Shown one piece after another: positions 41,243 to 50,119 of a stretch of DNA of 64,000 nucleotides. Made by a program: the position numbers and the translations under genes. Location of the stretch: positions 73,892 to 137,891 of the forward strand of contig CAZGYB010000004.1 in assembly GCA_964530235.1 (NCBI GenBank), read 5' to 3'. The first letter of the stretch is position 1, and every line of letters begins with the position of its first letter. The notes under the pieces were generated by a model, which did no database searches, was not told where the DNA came from, and was given only the letters and a program-made list of their open reading frames with translations. This stretch comes from UM-FILTER-33-9 sp964530235 (GTDB lineage: Bacteria > Patescibacteriota > Microgenomatia > UBA1406 > GWC2-37-13).

Positions 41243-41986
41243 ATGAGAAATCTTAGTAGTTTTTAATTTGTCTAGAATAAAACTTCTCCAGTATAAATTT
41301 AAAAATGGGACGGGCACCCATTTTTTGATTAATCGGTACGATAATAAAGAGATTATTGATAGATAATGAAATATGTCCAGATAAATAGCCTGTTTTTTTG
41401 TTACATAACCGATTTTTTTTTCAATTTTAAACCCACTTTTCAAAAAGACTTTATCCCATTTACTTTCAGAAAAAAGACTATGATGTTCTTGTCTCTTGTT
41501 TAGCCATCGAGCGTATGACGGCCCAAATATATTTGATCCAAACATCATATTGCTCCAGTTATCTGTCATGACAGATGTGATAAAATAACCGTCCTTTTTT
41601 AATACCCGATATATTTCAGACACAGATTGATTTACATCAGGAATATGTTCAAGTACACAGTTTGAAACAACAGCTTTAAAAGAACTCTCATCAATTGGTA
41701 TTTTTTTACCATCATAAAGAACTATTTTTTTATAGATTTTTTTGTTCTTTGCTTCGTTTACACGAGGGTTTTGATAGAGGTCAATTCCAACTTCGATTTT
41801 GTTAAAAGCAAGCTGTGCAAAAAATCCGTCACCACATCCAAAATCAAGCACAGGAGGCTTTATGTATTTTTTATTTTCATAAAACAAAAGTGCCTCTTGT
41901 GGCCTTATAAAAGACATAAAAAGCGGCGCATTTTTCAAATATTCAGTTATAAAATACGTAAGACTCTTTTTCATATTGATAGACAT
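41204..41986 (-). CDS. class I SAM-dependent methyltransferase
   Basis: The 260-residue protein has motif I PVLDFGCGDGFFAQLAF, an acidic GIDLYQNP, the strand-4 motif AVVSNCVLEHIPDV and IYRVLKKDGYF, all typical of the Methyltransf_11 family. A hydrophobic C-terminal region suggests membrane contact. The substrate is likely a glycan or lipid, given the adjacent GT4 gene with which it shares one base (stop/start TAATG overlap at 41986). Confidence 0.85.
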   Translation of the reverse strand: MSINMKKSLTYFITEYLKNAPLFMSFIRPQEALLFYENKKYIKPPVLDFGCGDGFFAQLAFNKIEVGIDLYQNPRVNEAKNKKIYKKIVLYDGKKIPIDESSFKAVVSNCVLEHIPDVNQSVSEIYRVLKKDGYFITSVMTDNWSNMMFGSNIFGPSYARWLNKRQEHHSLFSESKWDKVFLKSGFKIEKKIGYVTKKQAIYLDIFHYLSIISLLSYRLIKKWVPVPFLNLYWRSFILDKLKTTKISHSCAAVFYILRKK

Positions 41987-43116
41987 TATATTTTGATTAA
42001 GCGTTCAAAGGTTTTTACTGTACGTATAGGATCAAATTCCAAAATAGCTTTTTGTATGAGTTTTTCATTTGTGTACTTTGCTTTGTTTTTGAGTATAGTG
42101 AGAATCGCAGTCTCAATTTGTTTTACATGTTTTGGTTTAACAAGGATTCCCATACCTGTTTTTTGAATGGGCGTCCTAACTCCGAAAAGGTCTGTTGCAA
42201 CAACCGGAACGCCGAGTGTCATTGCTTCAACCTGAGTAAGGCCAAATGCTTCAGTCTCATTTACTGAAGGAGTAACTAATACATCAAGCGTTTTAATCAA
42301 AGCATAAAATTGAGAAGGTTCCAAATCGTAGTAATGTTTTACCGGTAGGGAATATATTTTTATTTTATTCATAATGAATTGATAATATTCTTTTTCGCCT
42401 GCAGTTTTATTTGGATGAGGACCAAATATGATTAATCGTACTTTTGAATTGTATTGATAAAGACGGTAAATTGCCTCGATCAGATACTCGATCCCTTTTT
42501 CTGATGCAATTCTGCCGGCAAATCCGATCCAGATATTGTTGTTTTTTTCTTGGCTTAAGGTCTTCAAATTTTTTTTATCAGGATCGAGGGTTTGGTCTCT
42601 CATTGGAAAGGTATGAATAAGTTTATGATGAAAGTATGAGGGGAGAGTGTTCCTTGCGTAATCATCGTGAGATAGAATGTTTGTGCTTAACAGTAACTGC
42701 ACATAGGTAGTTAGATTGACAATATGCTGTAAAACAAAGCCAAATACACCATTTATTCTTATATTGCAGTGATAAATCGTAATTATTTTTTTACGTAGAC
42801 AAAATGCCATGAAAGCTAAACTTAAGCCTTCAACATTTGGCAGATTAAGAATAACCACTTCATTGTTAAGACATTCTTTGAAAAATGTAAAGAGGGAAGC
42901 AATAGAAAAATATCCCTTTGAGATTTTGAACCAATAAGTCATACGTTTTATTGTCAGATGTTTTACTTTTTCATAGCGGGGAAGTTTTGTATTATGTAAA
43001 AAAGTGAGGACGGTGATATTATTTTTTTGAGAGAGTGTCAAGAATAGACGATATGGATAAAGAGCAAGTCCGGAAATATAAGGAAAAAAATAAGGTGAAA
43101 AAAAAAGGATATTCAT
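41986..43116 (-). CDS. GT4-family glycosyltransferase
   Basis: The 376-residue GT-B enzyme has an N-terminal FSPYFFPYISGLALYPYRL, then IGFAGRIASEKGIEYLIEA (donor-binding start of family 4) and the late VNETEAFGLTQVEAMTLGVPVVATD with the EX7E motif. It should add a sugar from a nucleotide donor in surface glycan assembly. It lies 6 nt after the HAD-like gene and is coupled to the methyltransferase downstream. Confidence 0.9.
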   Translation of the reverse strand: MNILFFSPYFFPYISGLALYPYRLFLTLSQKNNITVLTFLHNTKLPRYEKVKHLTIKRMTYWFKISKGYFSIASLFTFFKECLNNEVVILNLPNVEGLSLAFMAFCLRKKIITIYHCNIRINGVFGFVLQHIVNLTTYVQLLLSTNILSHDDYARNTLPSYFHHKLIHTFPMRDQTLDPDKKNLKTLSQEKNNNIWIGFAGRIASEKGIEYLIEAIYRLYQYNSKVRLIIFGPHPNKTAGEKEYYQFIMNKIKIYSLPVKHYYDLEPSQFYALIKTLDVLVTPSVNETEAFGLTQVEAMTLGVPVVATDLFGVRTPIQKTGMGILVKPKHVKQIETAILTILKNKAKYTNEKLIQKAILEFDPIRTVKTFERLIKI

Positions 43117-43122
43117 CGTATG

Positions 43123-43689
43123 TTACGTCTTTTTTTGTATATATTCAACAGCCTTTTTTAAGTAGGGGAACCTTTTTGAATAGGGGATACCCCGATCAAA
43201 AAGATTATATATCCAAAGCACTTTGGTACTTTTTTTTGTATGGAGATGCTTCACTATGTCGTAGTTATCTTCAACATAATAATCAAGGTTTAATTTTTTA
43301 ATGAGTCGTTCTTTGAATAGATGCGGTTGTTCATCGTGTTTGTTGTAGTAGAGTTCAGAAAAAATACGGTCAAGCTCGTGTTTTGCAAACCAATGGAGAA
43401 GTTCCTTACCCATGAAGCTGTATCTTGCGGTGATGATGTATGCTTTAATTTTTTTATTTTTTACCAATTTTTTAACATCATCAAGTCCGGGAGCTATAAA
43501 AATGCTTGATTTATGAAAGAGATGCCAGAGAGACTTTTCAAGAGGGGATTGAGGATAATAGAACTTAAGGCGGGTTTTGTGAAAAAACAATCGCTTTATA
43601 GATGCGATGATTGGTCGGATAATACGCGCGGGATTATAGAATATTACACCATCCAGATCAAACCCAACCCGTAATATCTGCTTTTTCAT
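43123..43689 (-). CDS. HAD-like hydrolase (5'-nucleotidase-like)
   Basis: The 188-residue protein begins with RVGFDLDGVIFYNP (HAD motif I, nucleophile Asp in FDLDG) and has ITARYSFMGKELLHWF as motif II region and a late DYYVEDNYDIV as motif IV. The pattern resembles the 5'(3')-deoxyribonucleotidase-like and NagD-type small HADs. The substrate is uncertain. The mRNA should be leaderless (TATAAT 7 nt upstream), and it is divergent from lgt. Confidence 0.7.
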   Translation of the reverse strand: MKKQILRVGFDLDGVIFYNPARIIRPIIASIKRLFFHKTRLKFYYPQSPLEKSLWHLFHKSSIFIAPGLDDVKKLVKNKKIKAYIITARYSFMGKELLHWFAKHELDRIFSELYYNKHDEQPHLFKERLIKKLNLDYYVEDNYDIVKHLHTKKSTKVLWIYNLFDRGIPYSKRFPYLKKAVEYIQKKT

Positions 43690-43696
43690 AAGCTCA

Positions 43697-43738
43697 ATTA
43701 TACAGGAGGATATGTGGAATGAAGATTAATGTTATAAT
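43697..43738. promoter_or_regulatory. divergent leaderless promoters (HAD-like / lgt)
   Basis: A minus-strand TATAAT (43702 to 43697) ends 7 nt before the HAD-like ATG at 43689. A plus-strand TATAAT (43733-43738), preceded by TGT as an extended -10, ends 6 nt before the lgt ATG at 43745. Confidence 0.65.
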
Positions 43739-43744
43739 GGTGTC

Positions 43745-44608
43745 ATGCTCCCAATATTATTTGAAATTGGTCCGCTTAAAATATATACCTTCGGTGTATT
43801 TATAACCCTTGCTTTCTTTTGGGGTAGTTTTCTTCTGTGGAAACTAGTACGGATGAGTTCATTGAAAGAAGAAGATATCTTTGACAGTCTTTTTTTTAGC
43901 TTGTTTATTGCCCTTCTATTTGGCAGGCTCGTTTATGTAATTATTCATATCAACGAGTTTGGGTTTAATATTGCAAAAATAGTATTAATCAACGGTTATC
44001 CCGGTTTATCTTTGTATGGTGCGTTATGCGGTTCTTTATTAGGTATTTCAATTTTTTTTGCTATAAAAAAAATCAAACTAACAGATGCTGTAGATTATTT
44101 TATTTCTCCACTATTGCTTTCTCTTGCTATTGGAAAGTTGGGAAGTTTCTTTTCAGGGAGTGAAGTTGGAACCCGAACAAGTTTATTTTTATCCATCAAG
44201 TACGCGCAGAATGAAGGTTTTCGGCATTTGACGCCAATTTATGAAAGTCTTCTATTTTTTTTAGGCGCCTATTTTGCCTACAGAATCTTATTTTTAATCC
44301 GAAAAAACAGGTATCCAAAACGTTTTTTGCTGTACTTCTTTTTTTGGTACTTTAGTATGGTTCAGTTTGCGTTCGACGGAATGAAACAAAACAAATTATC
44401 TGTGGGAGCGTTTAGTTTAAATAGTATTATTTCTCTTATTTTGCTCTTGACATTTAGTTTTTATTTTGTGTATTATTTCAGAAGTTTTATTTTTGATTAC
44501 AATAAAAAGATTATTAATTCTGTAAAGCATAATGCCAAAAAAGTTTTCAATGCACTTCGTGGTAAAGCAAAAACAACTTCTTCTCAAGGAACAAAAAAAG
44601 GAGCTTGA
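43745..44608 (+). CDS. lgt: prolipoprotein diacylglyceryl transferase
   Basis: The 287-residue membrane protein has about seven helices and Lgt landmarks in diverged form: LPILFEIGPLKIYTFGVFI at the start, FGRLVYVI, GYPGLSLYGALCG (the HGG region without His), GKLGSFFSGSEVGTRT and HLTPIYESLLFFL. Lgt transfers diacylglycerol from phosphatidylglycerol to the lipobox cysteine of lipoproteins. The catalytic His103 of E. coli appears to be Tyr here. The last 25 residues are Lys-rich and encoded in the 77 nt that overlap the DksA-type gene. Confidence 0.85.
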   Translation: MLPILFEIGPLKIYTFGVFITLAFFWGSFLLWKLVRMSSLKEEDIFDSLFFSLFIALLFGRLVYVIIHINEFGFNIAKIVLINGYPGLSLYGALCGSLLGISIFFAIKKIKLTDAVDYFISPLLLSLAIGKLGSFFSGSEVGTRTSLFLSIKYAQNEGFRHLTPIYESLLFFLGAYFAYRILFLIRKNRYPKRFLLYFFFWYFSMVQFAFDGMKQNKLSVGAFSLNSIISLILLLTFSFYFVYYFRSFIFDYNKKIINSVKHNAKKVFNALRGKAKTTSSQGTKKGA

Positions 44609-44897
44609 GCATATTGCTCTATTAAAATCAGAAGATCCTTTTTCTGATCCCGATCATGTTTCGGATAACGCTGCAGTTGACACCGATGTTCGTGAACAAG
44701 TTGGTCATGAAACAGTAGTTGCTCAGATAAAGGATATTGAAAAACACCTCGATGAGGTTTCGAAAGCACTCGTCCGGATTGAAAAAAAAACTTATGGGTC
44801 ATGTGAAAAATGTGACGAACCAATACCGGTTGAGCGCTTAAAGGTTGTTCCTGAGGCACGGTACTGTATGAACTGCGAAAAGAAACTCCGTATATAA
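44532..44897 (+). CDS. DksA/TraR-type zinc-finger protein
   Basis: The 121-residue protein has a coiled-coil N-terminal half with DPFSDPDHVSDNAAVDTDVREQ and a C4 zinc finger (CEKC and CMNC in the last 35 residues), as in TraR/DksA family members. DksA binds the RNA polymerase secondary channel and modulates initiation with ppGpp; family members in CPR are untested. The start lies 77 nt inside lgt in another frame, and the MPKKF start fits the usual length. Confidence 0.85.
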   Translation: MPKKFSMHFVVKQKQLLLKEQKKELEHIALLKSEDPFSDPDHVSDNAAVDTDVREQVGHETVVAQIKDIEKHLDEVSKALVRIEKKTYGSCEKCDEPIPVERLKVVPEARYCMNCEKKLRI

Positions 44898-44921
44898 GGC
44901 GAAATGCTTTATATCTCAATT

Positions 44922-44949
44922 TTGCAATTAAGTCACTTTCCGGTATACT
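44922..44949 (+). promoter_or_regulatory. promoter of the antiporter gene
   Basis: TTGCAA (44922-44927), a 16-nt spacer and TATACT (44944-44949), ending 6 nt before ATG 44956. The arrangement matches that of the HAD (18882) and obg (61086) promoters. Confidence 0.7.
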
Positions 44950-44955
44950 AAACCT

Positions 44956-46683
44956 ATGACTGATATTTCTCCTTCTTTTTTTTTCAATATCCTTCTTTTT
45001 TTATCCATTCCGTTTTTATTCGCATTAATTCTCCGGAAAAGAAAAATATCCACCATTATCGGATATATGTTGGGAGGTATCCTCTTAAGCAATTTATTCG
45101 GGAATTTTTTATCGCCGGATATTTTGAACAGTTTTGCATTCTTTGGAATAATGCTTCTCATTTTTACTGTCGGATTGGAAATACGCTTTGAACAGCTTGT
45201 ACAGCTTAAAAAATACATAATTATAGGCGGATTAGCGCAGATTCTTATCAGTATTCTTGTAATTATTCCGTTATCACTTCTGTTTACGTTTTCACCAATT
45301 CAAGCATTTCTCATTGGGATAGCCTTTTCCTCTTCTTCAACTTCATTGGTTGCAAAGATTATTCAGGATAGGGGAGAGGAGGGTTCATTTCATGGCGAAC
45401 TTGCAATGGGAATACTCATGTTTCAGGATATAGCGTTTATTCCGTTTATGGTTATTTTTAGCTCGATTACCGCAAAAGTAGTCACATTTTATGACATAGC
45501 ACTACGCATAGTAATAGATATGGTATCGTCATTTTTTTTGCTCTACGCCGTATATTATCTGGGAAAAAGAGTTGTTCCGGTTTTGTTTAACAAAGTTGCG
45601 TCGGTTTCACGAGAACTCCTGAATCTGTTTATTATCCTCTTTATTTTTTTAATCGCTTATATTTCAACCTGGTTTCATGTACCGGTTCTAATCAGCGTAT
45701 TTGTTGCGGGCATTCTTATCTCTCAGACAATGCAGCATTTTCATATTTTTTCTCAGGTTCGTCCGTACCGGGATTTACTTGCGATTATATTCTTTATATA
45801 CATTGGTACAACAATCCAAGTTGAATCGATTTTTTTTCTTCTCCCTCAAATATTACTTTTTACGTTTTTAGTTCTGTGTGCAAAGGCAATTATTATCCTG
45901 ATTATTTTTCTGCGCATGAAACTACACTCGAAGCTTTCGTTGTATCTGTCCCTGTATTTGTTTCAAATAGATGAGGATGCTTTTATTTTGACGACACTCG
46001 CGTATAAAAATGGCATTTTCAATCAGGAACAGTATTTGTTTATACTCAGTTCTGTTTTATTTAGCCTTCTCGCAACTCCGTTTTTTATTAATAACAAAGA
46101 ACGTATTTATTTATGGGTAAAGGACTTTCTGAAAAAGAATTTACCGTTCGTCAGTCACTTTATTCAGTATAGAGTAGACCTAGCGGGTTCTCCGATTGAT
46201 TCACTGAATGTAAAAGATCATATTGTATTATGCGGATATGGACGCATTGGTTCTTCAATCGGGCGTGCTCTTATGCTTTCAAATATTCCTTTTGTCGCAA
46301 TTGACTACAATTTTGAAACTGTTGAACGTGCGAAACGAAGCGGAGTACAAATACTGTATGGAGATCCGACAGACTATGATATTCTCGACTTTGCGGAAAC
46401 AGAATCGGCGGTGGCAATTGTACTTGCTTTGCCGGATCGTTACTCACAGGAGGCAATTGCGATCAGTGCAAAACGACTCAATCCGGAAATTACCATTTTT
46501 AGCAGGGTGCATCGGATTAAAGACTCCCAACGAATGAAAGATCTGGGCGCAGATATCATCGTACAGCCAGAATTTGAAGCATCTCTTTCGATAATTAAAA
46601 AACTTTTGCTTCTTAAGCAGGTTCCGAAAGAAGAAATTATTCACAAACTGCATTACTTTAAATTGGAACAGCAGGGAATATAA
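44956..46683 (+). CDS. CPA2-type cation/proton antiporter with TrkA-N domain
   Basis: The 575-residue protein has about 12 membrane helices of the KefB/KefC type (LGGILLSNLFGNFLSPDIL, IAFSSSSTSLVAKII, MGILMFQDIAFIPFMV) in residues 1-385. A Rossmann TrkA-N domain follows from HIVLCGYGRIGSSIGRAL (about 419) to the end. It should exchange K+ or Na+ for protons, with the nucleotide-binding domain gating transport. No separate TrkA-C domain is evident. The next gene starts after 6 nt. Confidence 0.88.
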   Translation: MTDISPSFFFNILLFLSIPFLFALILRKRKISTIIGYMLGGILLSNLFGNFLSPDILNSFAFFGIMLLIFTVGLEIRFEQLVQLKKYIIIGGLAQILISILVIIPLSLLFTFSPIQAFLIGIAFSSSSTSLVAKIIQDRGEEGSFHGELAMGILMFQDIAFIPFMVIFSSITAKVVTFYDIALRIVIDMVSSFFLLYAVYYLGKRVVPVLFNKVASVSRELLNLFIILFIFLIAYISTWFHVPVLISVFVAGILISQTMQHFHIFSQVRPYRDLLAIIFFIYIGTTIQVESIFFLLPQILLFTFLVLCAKAIIILIIFLRMKLHSKLSLYLSLYLFQIDEDAFILTTLAYKNGIFNQEQYLFILSSVLFSLLATPFFINNKERIYLWVKDFLKKNLPFVSHFIQYRVDLAGSPIDSLNVKDHIVLCGYGRIGSSIGRALMLSNIPFVAIDYNFETVERAKRSGVQILYGDPTDYDILDFAETESAVAIVLALPDRYSQEAIAISAKRLNPEITIFSRVHRIKDSQRMKDLGADIIVQPEFEASLSIIKKLLLLKQVPKEEIIHKLHYFKLEQQGI

Positions 46684-46689
46684 GGATTC

Positions 46690-47598
46690 ATGAAACAATA
46701 TAAGAAAAAGCGTCTTACTTATTTAATTGCACTTAGTCTTTTTTTGATTGTTTTTGCGTTGTATACTCTCCATAAATTTTCGCTGTCTCTTTTTATACAT
46801 CCCTCTGATCGACTTCAGGTTCTTTTCTATGGACAAAACACTGTTTTATACTCAGTTGGCAATGCGGATGGGGTACATTACGCTATTCCGTTGGAACCTG
46901 ACGTCAAAATGCACGTTCCTGGAGGGTATGGTCTATATAGGATTGGCGGATTACTGAAGCTTTCCGAACTTTCTCGTGATACAGAAGTTTTTAAACGTAC
47001 ATTTTCGCTTGGCATTTCTTCATTTGTCCCATACATTTTTTACAAAAACAGTGGATCTATTTATTACGGCTCTTCTTCTCAGGAATCAGAGATTAAGATG
47101 CCGACTCTTTACGATTATTTTTTCAGCAAAAGCAATGTGGCTTTTTTTGATAAACTGTATCTTTTTTTTCATTTTCTTGGAAAGAAAACAGCGGACTTCA
47201 CCGAAATAGATATCAAAACAAAAATTATCGATAATTCATATTTGTTTCTTGATGATTTGTTTGCCAGAACGTATATTGGTTTTTTTTACCAGAGAAAATT
47301 CCGTGAGGAAAAAAAGTCAGTACAGATTCTCTATAAATATTCCTATACGACAGCGCAGATGATAAGTAGGGTAATGGAGGGGAATGGCATTAGGGTTGTG
47401 GATATATCAAAGAATGGCAATATTCCGAAAGACTGTTATATTGTTGAATCAGCTCAGCACGGTAGTTCTGTTACGGGAAAAAAGTTGTCAGAATTCTTTC
47501 GGTGCCCACTGCGAAAAGGCAAGACAGAGGTATCTGATATAATAGTGTATTTGGGAGATGTAGAGAAAAATTGGGAAGTTGTCGTTACGGACCTATGA
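46690..47598 (+). CDS. membrane-anchored protein with LytR C-terminal-like domain
   Basis: The 302-residue protein has one N-terminal membrane helix (about 11-32) and an extracytoplasmic part. The last 80 residues (SVQILYKYSYTTAQMISRVMEGNGIRVVDIS) resemble the LytR_C domain that follows LCP phosphotransferase domains, with a partner-like strand order. The middle region does not show the LCP active-site arginines clearly, so catalysis is doubtful. An AAGGA lies just upstream of the ATG. The stop overlaps the next small ORF (ATGA). Confidence 0.5.
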   Translation: MKQYKKKRLTYLIALSLFLIVFALYTLHKFSLSLFIHPSDRLQVLFYGQNTVLYSVGNADGVHYAIPLEPDVKMHVPGGYGLYRIGGLLKLSELSRDTEVFKRTFSLGISSFVPYIFYKNSGSIYYGSSSQESEIKMPTLYDYFFSKSNVAFFDKLYLFFHFLGKKTADFTEIDIKTKIIDNSYLFLDDLFARTYIGFFYQRKFREEKKSVQILYKYSYTTAQMISRVMEGNGIRVVDISKNGNIPKDCYIVESAQHGSSVTGKKLSEFFRCPLRKGKTEVSDIIVYLGDVEKNWEVVVTDL

Positions 47599-47783
47599 TA
47601 TATGTATTTGTAGGAATTTTTTGTCTTTCCTTAATTCTCGCGGTATTTTCACTTCGTGATATGGGGGTTCCAAAAGAAATCGTTCGTTTGTTGCTCAGCC
47701 GGAAACATAGAGGTTCGATTATCTTTTTTAAAGACAGGGTAAAACACTATTCATCTCCTTCCTCATCCAAATCTTCGGTGTGA
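47595..47783 (+). CDS. small single-helix membrane protein (62 aa)
   Basis: The ATG overlaps the previous stop in an ATGA junction. The product has one membrane helix (residues 2-18), then a basic segment with MGVPKEIVRLLLSRKHRGSIIFFKDRVKHY and a Ser-rich tail. The predicted topology is N-out or N-in single pass with a positively charged cytoplasmic side. I cannot name the family. The 37-nt overlap with the opposing TPR gene covers the Ser-rich tail. Confidence 0.55.
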   Translation: MIYVFVGIFCLSLILAVFSLRDMGVPKEIVRLLLSRKHRGSIIFFKDRVKHYSSPSSSKSSV

Positions 47784-48538
47784 ATTCCTACAAGTTCCTC
47801 TTTTTCTTCAACTGATTCACTAACTATTTTTTCCCACGTATCAACAACTTCTTCCTGGTCTTCCTCTTCTATTTTATCCTCCTCAGATGCAAGTTCTTCC
47901 ATGTTTTTTTGAATGTTTTGTGGAAAAGAAGGATAATGCGCTACGGCTTTCCCTTTTTTTTCTTCACGAATAAACAAAATTGTTTTTGTTATTGTTGACT
48001 CCTTTATATAAGCGGTGTATTCGCTTTTCGCTCTCAGAAAGAAGATCATGCGCTTTGAAAGATCATCGGGTAGAGCTCCGATATATTCGTCATTTTTTGT
48101 ACGCACCTCAACTTTCCGCCGCTTGATTTTAAGATAGACCTGTTCTCCAATATTGAGATTAGCAAGAATATTTTTTTGTCCAAGCCGACTCAAAAGAACA
48201 ATCTTTGTTTTTCCTTGAATTTCGATGAACAGGTCTGGATCAAACGCTTGGAATTCAACCGGACGCTGAGAAGATGCTCCGTGTTCGAGAACAGCGATCT
48301 TTTCTAGGTTATGAACGGCTATTGTATTTTTTGGGAGTATTTTTAAGGCTTTACTGTAATACTTCTTTGCGTCGGAAATATTTTTCATCTGCATGTATGC
48401 GAATCCGAGCCTGAGGTAGGCCGAACCGTTAGTTTTATCTCTCTTGACAATTGCCTTGTTGAGTTCAACAGCTTTAGTCCATTGAAGATTCATTGCAGCG
48501 TCGATTGCTTGCTGCTCGACGATTTCAATATCATCCAT
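47747..48538 (-). CDS. TPR-repeat protein with acidic C-terminus
   Basis: The chosen product has 263 residues. Residues 1-80 hold two TPR repeats (AMNLQWTKAVELNKAIV, GSAYLRLGFAYMQMKNISDAKKYYSKALKILP). A beta-rich central domain follows (FQAFDPDLFIEIQGKTKIVLLS to about 190), and the end is very acidic (Glu/Asp runs). TPRs mediate protein contacts. I chose ATG 48538 because TATACT (48555 to 48550) lies just upstream, and the longer in-frame start at 48589 lies before that promoter. It is divergent from yebC. Confidence 0.65.
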   Translation of the reverse strand: MDDIEIVEQQAIDAAMNLQWTKAVELNKAIVKRDKTNGSAYLRLGFAYMQMKNISDAKKYYSKALKILPKNTIAVHNLEKIAVLEHGASSQRPVEFQAFDPDLFIEIQGKTKIVLLSRLGQKNILANLNIGEQVYLKIKRRKVEVRTKNDEYIGALPDDLSKRMIFFLRAKSEYTAYIKESTITKTILFIREEKKGKAVAHYPSFPQNIQKNMEELASEEDKIEEEDQEEVVDTWEKIVSESVEEKEELVGIHTEDLDEEGDE

Positions 48539-48549
48539 AGATAGGTAAC

Positions 48550-48584
48550 AGTATATTTTATTTTTCTTTTTTGTCAAGTATAAT
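48550..48584. promoter_or_regulatory. divergent promoters (TPR protein / yebC)
   Basis: A minus-strand TATACT (48555 to 48550) ends 11 nt before ATG 48538. A plus-strand TATAAT (48579-48584) ends 9 nt before the yebC ATG at 48594. No convincing -35 boxes. Confidence 0.5.
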
Positions 48585-48593
48585 AACACGCAT

Positions 48594-49316
48594 ATGGCGG
48601 GTCACTCGAAATGGGCCAATATTAAGCACAAAAAGGAGTCGAATGATAAACTGCGTAGTGTTTCTTTTGCCAAGCTATCCCGCCAGATAACTCTGGGTGT
48701 TATTGAGGGAGGGAGAGTTACCGATCCGGAAAAAAACATGAAACTCCGCGTCGCTATAGAAAAAGCTAAAAAAATGAACTTGCCCAAAGAAAATATACAG
48801 AGGGCAGTTGAGAAAGGATTAGGCACAGATACCGGTAATCTTCGAGAACAAATATATGAGGTGTTTGGACCGTTCAACACTCTTTTAATTATTGTTTCCG
48901 CTTCAGATAATCCGACACGTACGGTTAATATGATTAAATCTCTTCTCGATCAGTACGATGCAAAGTTGGGAACACAGGGCTCAGTTGCGCATTATTTTTC
49001 CTACGTAACCCGTGTTGGTTTTGAAAAGAAACACATGACTGAACAGAAACTCTATCAGTTCGCTGAAACGGTTGAAGCAAATGACATAGAGGAAAATGAA
49101 GCCTTATACGTAATTTATATACCTTATGAAAAATCAGCTAAAGTATTTCAAAAACTCAAGAACGAAAAAACTCATTCTTATGACCATTTGTTTAAACCAA
49201 AAATGCCGTTAGAGATTCTAGAAGAGCCCCAAATGACTCTAATTCAACGTATGATTGACGCGTTACTTGCGCTGGATGATGTTCAGTCAGTCTTTACGAA
49301 TATTTTAAATTTATAA
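48594..49316 (+). CDS. yebC: YebC/PmpR-family regulator
   Basis: The 240-residue protein begins MAGHSKWANIKHKKES, the strict N-terminal signature of the YebC family, and has NMKLRVAIEKAKKMNLPKENIQRAVEKG. The family has been described as transcription regulators and, for some members, as translation factors that relieve ribosome stalling at proline-rich stretches, which fits the proline-rich secretome here. It lies 5 nt before a membrane protein gene. Confidence 0.93.
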   Translation: MAGHSKWANIKHKKESNDKLRSVSFAKLSRQITLGVIEGGRVTDPEKNMKLRVAIEKAKKMNLPKENIQRAVEKGLGTDTGNLREQIYEVFGPFNTLLIIVSASDNPTRTVNMIKSLLDQYDAKLGTQGSVAHYFSYVTRVGFEKKHMTEQKLYQFAETVEANDIEENEALYVIYIPYEKSAKVFQKLKNEKTHSYDHLFKPKMPLEILEEPQMTLIQRMIDALLALDDVQSVFTNILNL

Positions 49317-49321
49317 CACAC

Positions 49322-50119
49322 ATGCACCTTGTTTTTTTCCGATTATTTTCGAGAGTAGAGAAGCGTATCAGAATGCTTATCGCAACGATTGTGATAACTT
49401 TTCTCATGCTTGTCTTCTCCTTCTTTTTTTTCGATAAAGCCATTTTTTTTGTTCCAATCGCCATAGTTTTTACTTACTTTTTGACCTATTTTTCTCTTCT
49501 TGAAGGCGTTTCCGGTATAGAGTGGTTTACTTTATTTCTTATGCCCATGGTAATAGTGATAGCATACTATTTTTTTTACTTTTTGTTTCCCGGCCGGTGG
49601 CTGACGCGGATCCCATTTCTCTTTTTTCTCGCTGTTTCTGTATACGCCAATTTGCTGGTTTCAAATATTTTCAACGTTGGAGTAGAGAAGAGTTTACAGC
49701 TCTATCGCGCGGCATTTTCGGTGAATTATTTCTATCAGACGATTCTTTTGTTTATTCTCGGTAATGTACTATTTTCACTAAAACTGCCGTTTTATATCAA
49801 TACCGTCTTTTTTTTCATAGTAGGGAGTATTTTTGCGATACAGCTTTTCTGGAGCATAAAACTGGATCAGTTTATTGATAAGCGGATTCTCAGGTATGGT
49901 TTGTTAATGGGCTGGATGGTGGCACAGATTGTGCTTATGATTTCATTTATACCCTTGCAGTCGACAATGAGTTCATTAGCCGTTTCTGCTGGTTATTATA
50001 TAATCGCTGGCGTTACGTATTTGTATCTAGACGCACGTTTATTTAAAACAACAGTTCGTGAGTACGTTACTGTACTTGTATTTATTATTGGAATCGTTAT
50101 ACTGTCGGTAAAATGGTAA
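49322..50119 (+). CDS. polytopic membrane protein, unknown family
   Basis: The 265-residue product has a charged N-terminal segment (FRLFSRVEKRIR) and about eight hydrophobic helices with very few polar residues between them. The pattern gives no recognisable transport motif. The start lies 5 nt after yebC, so co-transcription is likely. No terminator is evident after the stop. Confidence 0.6.
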   Translation: MHLVFFRLFSRVEKRIRMLIATIVITFLMLVFSFFFFDKAIFFVPIAIVFTYFLTYFSLLEGVSGIEWFTLFLMPMVIVIAYYFFYFLFPGRWLTRIPFLFFLAVSVYANLLVSNIFNVGVEKSLQLYRAAFSVNYFYQTILLFILGNVLFSLKLPFYINTVFFFIVGSIFAIQLFWSIKLDQFIDKRILRYGLLMGWMVAQIVLMISFIPLQSTMSSLAVSAGYYIIAGVTYLYLDARLFKTTVREYVTVLVFIIGIVILSVKW

